From Schoenoplectus triqueter (Eukaryota > Streptophyta > Magnoliopsida > Poales > Cyperaceae), in the NCBI GenBank assembly GCA_964058805.1, contig CAXKVV010000212.1, positions 1-24,177 of the forward strand: a DNA stretch of 24,177 bases, read 5' to 3'. Of this stretch, positions 10,761 to 22,071 are shown one piece after another (within the stretch, counting starts at the first letter, position 1; every line of letters begins with the position of its first letter). The position numbers were made by a program, and so were the translations under genes. Under the pieces are notes generated by a model. That model worked only from the letters and a program-made list of their open reading frames with translations. It searched no databases and was not told where the DNA came from.

Positions 10761-10838
10761 AGCTTGATAGGGTTGAGAAGTAGAAGATTGTGATCCAGCT
10801 GAGACAGTGCCAAAAAATACAAGATCAAATCGGTGGTA

Positions 10839-11759
10839 ACATTTGGTAGCAGTATGTCCCCATCAAAAGCAGATTTGACACTGAGGTTTGTCTGATGAAG
10901 AATTATTGTATTGGGATCACACCCTTCCTCTATTATTATGACGACCCCTACTGTAATTAGAACGATTAAAATGCTCTGAACTGGTTTGATTGTATTTGGA
11001 TTGAGTTATACCAGCATACAGGGCAGATGGAACAACATTGACAGATAAGGAAGCGTCAGGAGCAGTTGTAAGATGCATTATAGGAGAGGGAACAAGAGCT
11101 TTGAGACGAGCTTCATGAGAAAAGAGAAAACTTTGTAATTCTGACATGGAGAAAGATCCAGATCGTAATGACATAACAATAACAAAATTTTCATACTCTG
11201 AGTCAAGGCATTTTAAAGTGTATAGTACCAGATCATCTTTCGATACATCTGAACCAATGCTATGAAGACAATCAACAATTGATTGAATATGCTATATGTA
11301 TAGAGCACAAGAAGATCCACCTTTCTTAGAGGTCTAGAGCTGAAGCTTGAGCTCAAGCACTCATGCCAGAGATTGAGATCCATGGATGTGCTGCAATTTC
11401 AGCCAAAGTTGAGAGGAAGAATTACAGTTTATAACTTGTGCTAGAATGGACTATGAGATAGAATTGAAAATCCATATAAGAATCAACTAATCTTGTTGTT
11501 GCCATCTTGAAAAAACCGGATTAGTTGATATAGATCCATCAGTAGCTGTTAGAGAACGAGGAAGATAATCAGTGCCATCAATGAAACACATCAGATCATA
11601 TTCGTGAAGTACAGGAATAATTTGATATTTCCATACCAGATAATTATCATAGTTGAGGATAATATAAATCTGATGAGAGAATTGTACTAGTATATCAGAT
11701 TGAAATATTATCATTGAATAAGTAATAAGAAAATAAGAAGGCAATTTCTCTAGCAGCAC
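10839..11759 (-). pseudogene. Copia gag with stop codon inside the zinc knuckle
   Basis: The N-terminal part (11759-11487) reads YDNYLVWKYQIIPVLHEYDL and FIDGTDYLP, typical of RE1-type Gag. The middle (11486-11175) is out of frame. The basic C-terminal part (11174-10917) has S-M-S-E-L-Q-S-F-L and an Arg/Gly/Asn-rich tail. The nucleic-acid-binding knuckle at 10880-10839 reads C-Q-I-C-F-stop-W-G-H-T-A-T-K-C, a CX2CX4HX4C motif with a TGA at 10865-10863. Confidence 0.8.
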
Positions 11760-11823
11760 CTGAGAATTCTACTCTTGGAGGAAAATTTCTTTTTTTTTTC
11801 TTATAACCAAATAGATTCGTCGT

Positions 11824-11899
11824 AAACAATCAAGGCTATATCTAGAAGATCTATTTTAAAAGAAACAATCAAGGCTATATCTAGAAGATCTATTTTAAA
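11824..11899 (+). repeat. Two 37-bp direct repeats at the junction of the two retrotransposons
   Basis: Identical units at 11824-11860 and 11863-11899 start AAACAATCAAGGC and end AGAAGATCTATTTTAAA. The last 17 bases occur a third time at 11934-11950, inside the LTR where they belong. The block occupies the place where the U3 part of the second element's 5' LTR should be. Confidence 0.85.
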
Positions 11900-11903
11900 T
11901 AAT

Positions 11904-12596
11904 CAGGCCGAAAATAATTTCTTCAGCTGTTTCAGAAGATCTATTTTAAAAGGATCACCTCTCTCACTTTAGAAAGATCTGATCCATCTAGTTAAATCAT
12001 TACTCCAGAGAGCTTACTAATCATATACAAAGTGAGAGAGATAATTTAAGAGATAGAAACACTCAATTAGCCAAATTCTTGTTTAAGCTCAATCTAGTTT
12101 CTTTTTATTCTTCCAACTTGATCTTTCGTGATATTTTTGTAATACATTTCTTGAGTTGTAGTGCTCACCTTTCTTGAGTTGTAGTGCTCATTTTTTTTCT
12201 TGAGTGTGTTGTCACTCACCTTTTTTAGTGTGTTGTCATTCTTGTTACCGATAGTCTTGGCAGCCCATTTTTGTGTAAGAGACCAAGTTCTATCAGTGTA
12301 AAACTATTTTTTAGTGTTTCGGCTCAACCTCAATTGTTAGAGGTTGAGAGTCCCGGATACGTAGGCATTTTTAATCTGAACTCTGTTACATCTTGTGTTC
12401 TTGTTTGATCTTTTTCTTTTCTTTTCTCACATTTCTTTGATTGCTATATTCTTGTGAGAATTGAATCGAATTGAATTGTATTCCGCTGCCATTACACTTG
12501 AACACTAAGCCCCAAATCGGTTTACACATTTCTACCTTAGATTTTTTATATTCTTGCACTATTTTGACCTTTAATACCACCATCCTAGGTCTATCA
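11904..12596 (+). repeat. 5' LTR (U3-truncated) of the gag-only element
   Basis: The sequence aligns collinearly with 15559-16277, from GGCCGAAAATA to CCTAGGTCTATCA. It ends in CA, three bases before the primer-binding site. Its first part, about 490 bp corresponding to 15071-15558, is missing and replaced by the duplicated 37-bp filler. Confidence 0.85.
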
Positions 12597-12599
12597 AAG

Positions 12600-12611
12600 T
12601 GGTATCAGAGC
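12600..12611 (+). promoter_or_regulatory. Primer-binding site for initiator methionine tRNA
   Basis: TGGTATCAGAGC is the 12-base complement of the 3' end of plant initiator tRNA-Met used by most copia elements. It lies 3 bases after the LTR end at 12596. Confidence 0.93.
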
Positions 12612-12657
12612 AGGATCTCAGTTTTAATTATTTTATTTATAGTATTTTTGGTTCAAG

Positions 12658-14780
12658 ATGACTTCTTTGATGCATGTAAAAGAACCCCCAACTATAGATC
12701 TTAATTATAAAAATTTCAGCTTTTGAAAGAAATGTATGGTGAACTATCTCAACATACTAGACATTTGGGATGTTGTCCAACATGGTTATGTACCACATTA
12801 TGATTCTAACAACCTCACATTGACACAAAAGACCAAAGAACTAAAATCTCAAAATGATTATGCCGTCAATATTATTTTAAATTCGGTTAGTGAAATAATT
12901 GTTGTATTATTTGGTACTACTAAAATTGCTAGTGAAATGTGGGAGACCCTATTGAATAGATTTGAGGGCAACTCTCAAATGAAAAGAACAAAACTAATGG
13001 GTCTAGAATCCGAATTTGAAAATTTTTGTATACAAGAAGGAGAGTCAATTGAGAATATGTATTCAAGATTAATACATATTTTAAATGAATTTGATGAAAT
13101 TGAAGAATCTTTGTCTAACTCTAAGATTGTAGGTAAGATTTTTAGGGTAATGATGAGAAGACCAAGACGGGAGAGCATGATAAGCACTCTAGAAGCAATG
13201 CAAGACACTCTTGGCGAATTCACACATGAAGAATTGTTCACTCATCTTCTATATTTTGAGGAGAAGCTACGATAAAATGGAGAGCTCACACCAAAGTTCA
13301 AAGAAACCACACTTCAAGCTCAAAAGTCTCCATCACGCTACTATTCGAGTAAGATATCATCTAGCTCATATTCTATGAACGATCAAATCATCACGAAGAT
13401 GTTTGAAAAAATGCTAAATCTAGAAAATGAGCACTGTAAAGAGCGAGATGAGAAAGGAATGACGTGCATATGCTTCTCATCCCATAAGGAAGGTCACACA
13501 ACACACGATTGTTCCTTGGTCTTCCCACATAAGAAGAAGCGAAACTTTAAGAGAATTGGTGTTATGCTAGCTACAAGCAACCATGTTGAGAGAAAGAAGG
13601 ATGAAAGAAATCCACTCAACCTTGCCCTAATTGCGTAAGTAGAGGAGAGCTCACCCGTGGTGGATATTGATGAGATTGTAGCAAGAAATATCATCACCGA
13701 CTTGTGCACATTGGAGATCCTACACGACATTGTCATATCCAAGAATATGAAGATACACTCATTTGCACCTAAGGTACAATTTTCTCAAGAATTTCAATTG
13801 CACAATCAAGTAGTACCTTGCACTACATCCACTTGGAATGATAGTGATGATGATTTTGTTGAGAATGATAAATTTTGTGTTGAAAATATAAATAATTTGG
13901 ATGATGAGGCTGAAATTGAATCTTTTTTATCTAGTTTAAATAGTCTTATTCATGATTCATTCTCTTAAAAAGAGATAATTGAGAGACTTAAAAATAAAAT
14001 TTCAGAGTTTGAATTAAATATTCAATCTTATGAGTCTAAATTGTAAAATCTGAAAAAAAAATTGTCAAATGCACTTTAGTGAAATTACAACATTAAAAGT
14101 GAAAGTGCAAACTTTAGAAACTAAAAATATGACATTAAAGTCCTCATGTACTTCAACAAGCATCATTTCAATGGATTTAGACAAGGCTATAGGTCAAAGG
14201 TCTAGCAACTAGTCGGGTCTTGGATATAAGAAATCTTCTAAGACTTCAAATTGCCCTAAATCAAAAGAGAAATAAGGTCAAGGGTCAAATGTAAAAATTA
14301 TGAAACCTAGTAATGCTAAATCTTTCGATAAGAAATATAATTATGCATTTCAATATAAGAAATTTGATAAAAAGATTAACAAAGGATAAAGAAATTTTTA
14401 AAGCAACAATGCTATATTTTTCAATCCTAGTTGGTCAAACAAATTATATTTTAAAGGAACCGATGGATGGTTTTATGAGTTTAAAAATCAAAATGATTTT
14501 CAAACCAAAGCTCAAAGATATGAGCATAAACGGGTTGTTTATCAAAAATATAAAAAAAATTTCTAAAGAAAAACTCAAGACTCAAGCTCAAGGATTAAAG
14601 GAAAAACTACCAAAATACTTTTGTTAAAGGTAGTAAGAAGTCTCAAACATGTGTATTTTGCAATTATTATTGTCATATTGATCATATCTCACTTGATTGC
14701 AAATTTAGAAAAGAAAATAACATCACAAATATTGTTTGGGTTCCTAAGATTAAAATTAGAGAACCCAATACTTAATCTTC
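12658..14780 (+). pseudogene. Copia gag of the second element: UBN2-like domain, two zinc knuckles, coiled coil
   Basis: The first ATG after the PBS is at 12658. Translation gives PPTIDLNYKNF, then an in-frame TGA at 12724, where many relatives have Trp. It continues as the UBN2-like capsid region to TAA at 13275 (ASEMWETLLNRFEGNSQ is characteristic). Knuckle 1 near 13465-13512 reads C-X2-S-X4-H-X4-C, so its second Cys is Ser. A Lys/Glu-rich segment at about 13970-14045 is coiled-coil-like. After more stops, a second knuckle near 14649-14700 (CVFCNYYCHIDHISLDC) precedes IVWVPKIKIREPNT and a stop. In autonomous relatives the protease follows this VWVPK block, but here the frame ends. The whole is not translatable. 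Confidence 0.8.
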
Positions 14781-15056
14781 CCTTCAAACCATATATACAA
14801 CATACTTAGGGGGGTTAGCTAATTTTTTTTGAATGAATTATATATTTTTTTATTATTTTAGAAGTATTTTAAAAAAAATTTATCTTATACACGGTGCATA
14901 CATTAAGGAGGAGCAATCAATTTAGGGGGGCTAAATTGAAATAAATTCTTTATTCGCACTCTTTTGCCCGATTTTCAAAAAGTGGGAGAAGTTTTTTGGT
15001 AAAATCCACATATCATATGTTATATCTATGCACCCATGTATGTTTTGCAAATCGAC
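14781..15056 (+). other. 3' noncoding region of the gag-only element after pol deletion
   Basis: This holds G-rich patches (AGGGGGGTTAGC at about 14808, TTTAGGGGGGCTAA at about 14921) in AT-rich DNA, without reading frames. It corresponds to the untranslated sequence normally lying between the end of pol and the PPT. The pol deletion breakpoint should lie at about 14770-14820. Confidence 0.5.
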
Positions 15057-15070
15057 AAAAGGGGAGAGAT
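15057..15070 (+). promoter_or_regulatory. Polypurine tract of the gag-only element
   Basis: AAAAGGGGAGAGAT lies directly before TGTTACACTA, the start of the 3' LTR. This is the plus-strand primer site. Confidence 0.85.
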
Positions 15071-15317
15071 TGTTACACTAAACATCTTCTTTGATTTGTC
15101 GATTTGCAAAATAACCTTGAATTTTATAATTTGCCTTGTTTAAATTTTATGAAGAGATTAAAATGCAAATGAATTAGTGCACAAGAACCAAGACTAATGA
15201 TGGGATACAAGAGTTTAATCAAGACTGAATTAGGCTTAGGTTTAGTTAGACTTAAACTGGATTGAATTGGTTAAGATAAACTGCCCTTAAACAACAAAGA
15301 AAAATATTTCTACCTAG

Positions 15318-15560
15318 TGAATCGTTATAACGGTTCGGTAATCGTTATAACATTTCATCTCAATACTCAAAAATATTATAAGGCAGAAAAGTTCTCATAG
15401 AAATCAGAGTGTATTGTTATGTAACGATTCAGTAATCGTTGCAATGATTTATGAAATGTATAATGATTCATTTAATCGTTATAATGTTTCAGCTCAATCA
15501 GATCCAACGGCTATTATTTCTAAGCTGTTATAACGATTTCCAAATCATTATAACGGTTCA
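15318..15560 (+). promoter_or_regulatory. Repeated CGTTATAACG-type palindromes in the LTR U3
   Basis: AATCGTTATAACGGTTC and near copies occur at about 15320, 15341, 15420-15445, 15457-15490, 15527 and 15545. The core CGTTATAACG is a perfect palindrome, and several copies are followed by GTTC or GATTC. The TAACGG part matches a MYB-type core (established for plant MYB factors). That these are enhancers is inference from position in U3. Confidence 0.5.
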
Positions 15561-15807
15561 GGCCGAAAATAGTTTCTTCAGTTGTTTCAGAAGATCTATT
15601 TTAAAAGGATCACCTCTCTCACTTCAAAAAGATCTGATCCATCTAGCTAAATCATTACTCTAGAGAGCTTACTAGCCATATACAAAGTGAGAGAGATAAT
15701 TAAAGAGATAGAAACACTCAATTAGCTATTTTTTTGTTTAAGCTCAATCTAGTTTCTCTCTATTCTTCCAACTTGATCCTTCATGATATTCTTGTAATCC
15801 GTTTCTT

Positions 15808-15921
15808 GAGCTGTAGTGCTCACCTTTCTTGAGCTGTAGTGCTCACTTTTTTTGAGTGTGTTGTCACTCACTTCTTATTTTGAGTGTGTTGTTACTCATA
15901 TTTTTGAGTGTGTTGTCACTC
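15808..15921 (+). repeat. Row of five short stem-loops in the LTR
   Basis: GAGC-TGTAGT-GCTC occurs at 15808-15821 and 15831-15844. GAGTG-TGTTGT-CACTC occurs at 15854-15869 and 15906-15921, with a one-mismatch copy at 15882-15897. The 5' LTR has four of them (12153-12166, 12176-12189, 12202-12217, and a weak copy at 12226-12241). There the GAGC arm has become GAGT, which still pairs in RNA through a U-G wobble. Confidence 0.7.
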
Positions 15922-16277
15922 TTATTACCGATAGGCTTGGCAGACCATTTTTGTGTAAGGGACCGAGTTCTATAAGTGTAAAACTATTTTTTTTGTGTTT
16001 CGGTTCAACCTCAATTGTTAGAGGTTGAGAGTCCCGGAGACGTAAGCATTTTTAAGCTGAAATCTGTTACATCTTGTGTTCTTGTTTGATCTTTTTCTTT
16101 TCTTTTCTCACATTTCTTTGATTGTTATATTCATGTGAGAATTGAATCGAATTGAATTATATTCCGCTGCCATTACACTGTAACACTAAGTCTCAAATCG
16201 ATTTATACATTTCTACCTTAGTTTCTTTATATTCTTGCACTATTTTGACATTTAATACCACCAGCCTAGGTCTATCA

Positions 16278-16500
16278 ATTATGATTATAATTATAATTAT
16301 ATTTTTTATTATTATATTATTATATTATTATGATTACGATTATGATTATGATTATTTATTATTTTTATTATATTATTATGATTACAACTATGAATATTAT
16401 TATCTATTATGATTATTATTTTATTTTATTTTTTTATTATTATATTATATTATTACTATTACTATTATTATTATCATAATTGTTAGTATCATAATTATCC
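16278..16500. repeat. ATT/ATG trinucleotide-rich microsatellite
   Basis: A run of ATT, ATG and ATC triplets (TATTATTATGATTATGATTA and similar) starts at the very end of the 3' LTR. It accounts for the long repetitive open frame here, which is not a gene. Confidence 0.8.
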
Positions 16501-16950
16501 ATATTTTAACTATTATGATTAGCAACTGTCAAATCATATTTTTACTTTTCCGAATAGTCAAAAATACTATTTTTCTACTACTCTTCCAAAAATATTCCTT
16601 AATTTGCAAAATGAACCCTAGTGAATATAAAGTTGCTTAAATATTGTCAAATGTGTTGAATTTATTTTTTCAGTTTTATTGTCTATAAACAAATAAAAAT
16701 ATTATGAAAAACAAAATTCGTACTATGTTTCTAATAAATGGTGAGCAACAGATTTTCTTATAATAAAATTAAATTACGAAGCACATGCTCTTGCTAATCA
16801 TTTCCAATTTGTATGTGATTTTAAAAAGTATAAATTGTTCAATTAAATTTGGTTTTCAATATTTTTGCAATATTATACTTACGTTCAAATTCGTAGATCA
16901 TCGTACATCCTTAGTTTCACTCTTTTGACATAATTTTGTAGCGTTCGAAC
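16501..16950. other. AT-rich spacer, nothing recognised
   Basis: No coding frame, repeat or RNA gene is visible between the microsatellite and the candidate exon downstream of gene B. Confidence 0.4.
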
Positions 16951-17012
16951 TTCAAATATAAAGAGGTGCCCGTAGGATCTGCTCAAACCAAGCACACAGC
17001 CCAAACATACCT

Positions 17013-17164
17013 TGAAAGCTCGAGCAAATCTCCTTGTCATTTTTAGAGATGCTTGGATTATCCTGAATTATATTGTTTCTTGTGTTTTTATTTTGGAACG
17101 TTGAGCTGATATTCATACTCTCCCTCCACAAGGTCTCTCTGTAAAGTGACCCTTTATACGCCAT
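17013..17164 (-). other. Possible orphan exon downstream of gene B
   Basis: On the minus strand an ATG at 17164 starts a 70-codon frame. The first 51 codons look compositionally coding (MAYKGSLYRETLWRES...) and end in CTTTCAAG followed by GTATGTTT, a good splice-donor context. I do not recognise it, and there is no partner exon nearby. It could be chance or a relic. Confidence 0.18.
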
Positions 17165-17772
17165 ACGCTTTGAAACTCGAATTCATGATTAATTTCTCAT
17201 CAAATCACAAGAAGATCCCATAGATTATAGATATCACCATAAATGACCTATTCCGGAAAGGATATGAAACATAAAATATATATATCTCCGGGCGCAGTAA
17301 CTACTATTTCAATTGCAACTGCCTTTTACATTCAATATGACCAGCTCAAAATTTTGTGTTACATAGGGATATGGCAACAATTTTCCTATAGTTGAAACCA
17401 TGCCTCAACCGGAACTCTAATTTAAACATCTGCGCGCAATAAACTGTACTGGTAGACCTGATCCATCACTAGGATTGAAAGTTCAAGCATGTTTGTTCCA
17501 GTGGAGATTTGCAGAATTTTTCCGTGCATGAACTGCAGAGATTCTGTGTTTCTCAAAGACAAAAAAAAAGGAAAAAAAAAATAGAAATATTTTTTTCCTG
17601 GTTATCTAACTCTTGCATACCAGCTGTAACCTTGTCGTTATTTTAAAGCAATAGCTCAAAATAAATAAATACATTTATTAACTGAAATTGGTCATCAATT
17701 TATAAGCCATTCAATTTCCATCATGTGGAATGAGCAAGAAATCATAAATACAAATGTACACTAATTTACAGG

Positions 17773-19833
<2,061 letters not shown>

Positions 19834-20577
19834 TGTCGTATTGAGGAATTGAGAAACGGGTTGATTGGTGAGATTGTAGTTTTGATCTATTGATTTTTAA
19901 ATTGTTTCGAATTAGAAAAGTCAATTGGACGTGGGACGCATGATTGAGTGTAACAATTCTCCTCTCTTTGCTTCTCCCTTTTGTTTTCCCCAATTATTGT
20001 TTATGACCAAATTGACCACATTGTTTGCGGATCAAATCTTGTGGTGGTGTTGCTTCCGAGAAAATGAATAAATGATACTTAACTACCATTTAATGCCATG
20101 GATATTTGTTTGTGGGAGGATTTAGCAGAGGTAGTTGTTGCCTGTTTGTAACTAATCTTCCCATTATATTACATTGATAAAGCTAAAGGACGTATCCAGT
20201 CAATGCTTTAACGGCTTCATGAATTCTCCTCTCTGCCTTCCTTCAGTACCTGCCTTATCTTTTTCTTACCAATGTTGGGTTGAACTAATTGGAGACCTTT
20301 TGGGTCTCAGATGAGATTCTCACAGGGCCGGATCTCATAGAATAATTAGCACCCTATTAGCTTTTGTGCTCATCACATAGAATAATTACTTGTAATCTTT
20401 TTGCCCCACAAGTACTCTCCCATTTGTTGAAAACAAGAATGTTAAGCGTACTGAAATTAAATTCACAACAGCATCTGTATCGAAACAACCAATTTCCAAT
20501 GAAAATCCAACTCCATCAATTGAGTGTTACATTACTTGAAAGCCCTCTCTCTTCCAAAGCAGAGATTGGCCATTATG
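19834..20577 (-). promoter_or_regulatory. Upstream region of gene B
   Basis: On the minus strand the 60 nt before the ATG are C/T-rich (leader-like), and an AATTTAAAAATCAA stretch at about 19888-19901 may act as the TATA region. An ATTGACT W-box-like site lies at about 19921-19927, and W-boxes bind WRKY factors. The rest (20000-20577) shows no gene. Confidence 0.35.
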
Positions 20578-21011
20578 CAGATTTTTTTAAATATAATAAT
20601 TATAAAAATCATATTATTAATAATAAGAGTAATAAAATCAAAATTTTAAATCTACGAATGACAACGCGTCACTGCTAGTAGCGCGGAGCAAATGCGCCAC
20701 TGCCAGTGACGTCTTTACTGAAACGTATCATTGCCAGTGACGTCTTTACTGAAATGCGCCACTGGCAGTGGCGCGTTTGTCTCCTACAAATACCAACCGC
20801 ACAGGTATCTATCTGTGCGTGTATTTATAAAACTCATTTTTAGGCAAACGCACCACTGGCAATGGTGCGTTTCAGTAAAAATGTCACTAGCAGTGGCGTG
20901 TTTGTTCCGCCACTGATAGTGGCGCGCTCTCATTCTTAGATTTAAAAAAAAATTTATCACTCTTATTATTAATAATATGATTTTTATAATTATTATATAT
21001 AACAAAATCTG
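20578..21011. mobile_element. 434-bp fold-back element (long inverted repeat with nested palindromes)
   Basis: The left arm from CAGATTTTT at 20578 and the right arm ending AAAATCTG at 21011 are near-complementary over about 180 bp. They share, inverted, AATAATTATAAAAATCATAT and then TTATTAATAATAAGAGT, TTTAAATCTA(C/A)GAATGA and several CGCCACTG(C/G)CAGTG blocks. The apex is a perfect hairpin, CGCACAG-GTATCTAT-CTGTGCG at 20798-20819. The flanks CCATTATG (20570-20577) and CAATTATG (21013-21020) may be an 8-bp target duplication with one mismatch. CA(G)..(C)TG ends and an 8-bp duplication would fit a hAT-type MITE, though the class is uncertain. It has no coding capacity. Its transcript would form a long hairpin that could be processed to small RNAs. 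Confidence 0.7.
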
Positions 21012-21067
21012 ACAATTATGGTTAGACTCCTCTAGTCCTCTCCTATTCTTTTCCCATGGAAGCTTAT

Positions 21068-21147
21068 GGTTTGCATGTCTTTTTTGCTTTGCCTTTATAC
21101 CAATAATGGTTTGCATGTCTTTTTTGCTTTGCCTTTATACCAATAAT
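21068..21147. repeat. Perfect tandem duplication of a 40-bp unit
   Basis: Two identical 40-bp units, 21068-21107 and 21108-21147, each start GGTTTGCATGTC and end TATACCAATAAT. The absence of any difference points to a recent event or an assembly artefact. Confidence 0.9.
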
Positions 21148-21378
21148 GTCCCAGGTATTCTATAAGGCGAAAACAACAAAACAAATAATTAGCACCATTA
21201 GCTTGAATTACTAATGAAATATTACTATTTTGGTTAATCAAACGCTAAATATACACTATTTGGTAGAGTTTTACTTCAAACAATTTCAGGTCGGTGTTGT
21301 ATTGATCTTTGATCAATCAATCAAGATGATTAGAACCAAAATATTAAACAAAGAATAACTTTGTATGTAATGAACTTT
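21148..21378. other. AT-rich spacer, 3' flank of gene C before the MITE insertion
   Basis: No gene is visible. If the MITE is removed, this DNA directly continues the gene C 3' region on the minus strand, with AATAAATAAA-type polyadenylation signals at the joint. Confidence 0.4.
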
Positions 21379-21387
21379 TATTTATTA

Positions 21388-22071
21388 GACAGAATTGGAT
21401 ATATACCCCTCATTATATATCAATTTAGATATTTAACCCTTCAAACTTGAAAATTGAATATTTATTCCTCAAAATGTTAAAATGTTGGATATTTATCCAT
21501 AACTATTATTATCCTCATAGAAATTAAATTATAATAGAATAAAAATATTTTTTTATTCCCGTTATTTACTTCAATCTACAACAGTCTCTTTAAATAGTTT
21601 TGTCCTTTATTTTCTCATGAATTTCATGAGCTCAAAAATGGGTAATTAGCAATCTTCGACACAATCATTAGCCTCCCTGAAAGACTGATCAAGCTCCAGC
21701 AACCTTCCGAAGACATATGTGACTGGATCTTCTAGATCTTGACTGTGAAAAAAAAGTATGTGTTTGTTGAGAGTTTTAAATTTTAGAGTTGGAGAAAATT
21801 AAAGTTTAAAATTCATACTATTCACTTAATCAGATGGTAAAGATAAATTAATGGTTCTCAATTTGCTAGCTCTTAGCGAATTATTGACTGATTGTGGGAT
21901 ATTTTATCATTTTATAAATTTAATTAATTGTTAATTTGATTTTTATGAGGATAATAGTAATTTTTGGTAAATATACAAGATTTTGATATTTTGAAGGATA
22001 AATATTTAATTTTCAAGTTTGAACGGATAAATATCTAAATTGAAATATGTTGAGAAGTATCCAATTTTGCC
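21388..22071. mobile_element. 684-bp Mutator-like MITE with 9-bp target duplication
   Basis: Terminal inverted repeats of about 145 bp (21388-21532 and about 21928-22071) begin GACAGAATTGGATA on the left and GGCAAAATTGGATA on the right (reversed). They share TTTAGATATTTA, TTCAAACTTGAAAATT and ATTATCCTCATA. The element is flanked by identical TATTTATTA at 21379-21387 and 22072-22080. Long terminal repeats plus a 9-bp duplication are the hallmark of Mutator-superfamily elements. The middle (about 21540-21900) has no transposase frame, so the element is non-autonomous. It lies exactly at the stop codon of gene C. Confidence 0.85.

Larger units (their letters stand above)
8129..11785 (-). mobile_element. 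Degenerate RE1-like Ty1/copia LTR retrotransposon (gag-PR-IN-RT, one LTR)
   Basis: Reading on the minus strand, the order is gag, zinc knuckle, protease, integrase, reverse transcriptase, a stub of RNase H, a purine tract and a 3' LTR. Protease-integrase-RT order is diagnostic of the copia superfamily. The copy is dead. It has several frameshifts and stops, the first catalytic Asp of RT is replaced by Tyr, and most of RNase H is deleted. The 5' LTR and primer-binding site are missing at the right end, next to the second element. Without a 5' LTR no target duplication or LTR-pair age can be obtained. Confidence 0.88.
11904..16277 (+). mobile_element. Non-autonomous copia-type LTR retrotransposon, gag only, with truncated 5' LTR
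   Basis: Two direct LTRs flank a PBS, a decayed gag-like region and a polypurine tract, all in plus orientation. Between the gag-end motif VWVPK (about 14740) and the 3' noncoding region (about 14800 onward) no protease, integrase, RT or RNase H can be read in any frame, so pol was removed. Only the last 693 bp of the 5' LTR survive, against 1,207 bp in the 3' LTR. By eye the shared LTR parts differ at several percent of sites, so it is not recent. The missing 5' end prevents a target duplication check. Confidence 0.85.
15071..16277 (+). repeat. Complete 3' LTR (1,207 bp) of the gag-only element
   Basis: It begins TGTTACAC after the PPT and ends CTATCA, giving TG..CA ends and the same end as the 5' LTR. 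The U3 part (about 15071-15560) carries repeated palindromes. The middle carries a row of short hairpins. The last 300 bp are highly similar to 12300-12596. Confidence 0.88.

Noticed and set aside
14313..14809. Separate open frames of 104 and 62 codons as independent small genes
   Set aside because: They are out-of-frame shadows of the decayed gag. The true frame shows the second zinc knuckle and VWVPK.
8129..16277. Nesting of one retrotransposon inside the other
   Set aside because: Sequence to the right of the second element (the microsatellite) does not continue the first element, so the two are adjacent and truncated, not nested.
16152..16412. Plus-strand open frame of 86 codons with a YDYDYDYD/YYY run
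   Set aside because: It begins in the LTR end and runs into the ATT/ATG microsatellite. The protein is an artefact of low-complexity DNA.
17480..17545. A cysteine-containing minus-strand reading (SCTEKFC, EQTCLNF) downstream of gene B, at the place where a granulin relic might be expected
   Set aside because: Only four cysteines, no CC pairs and weak base-level match to the gene C granulin exon. Chance is as likely as homology.
20731..20916. Regular short repeats in the fold-back element read as a possible CRISPR array
   Set aside because: The repeats are unequal in spacing, occur in inverted orientation and lie in plant nuclear DNA. They are arms of a fold-back structure.
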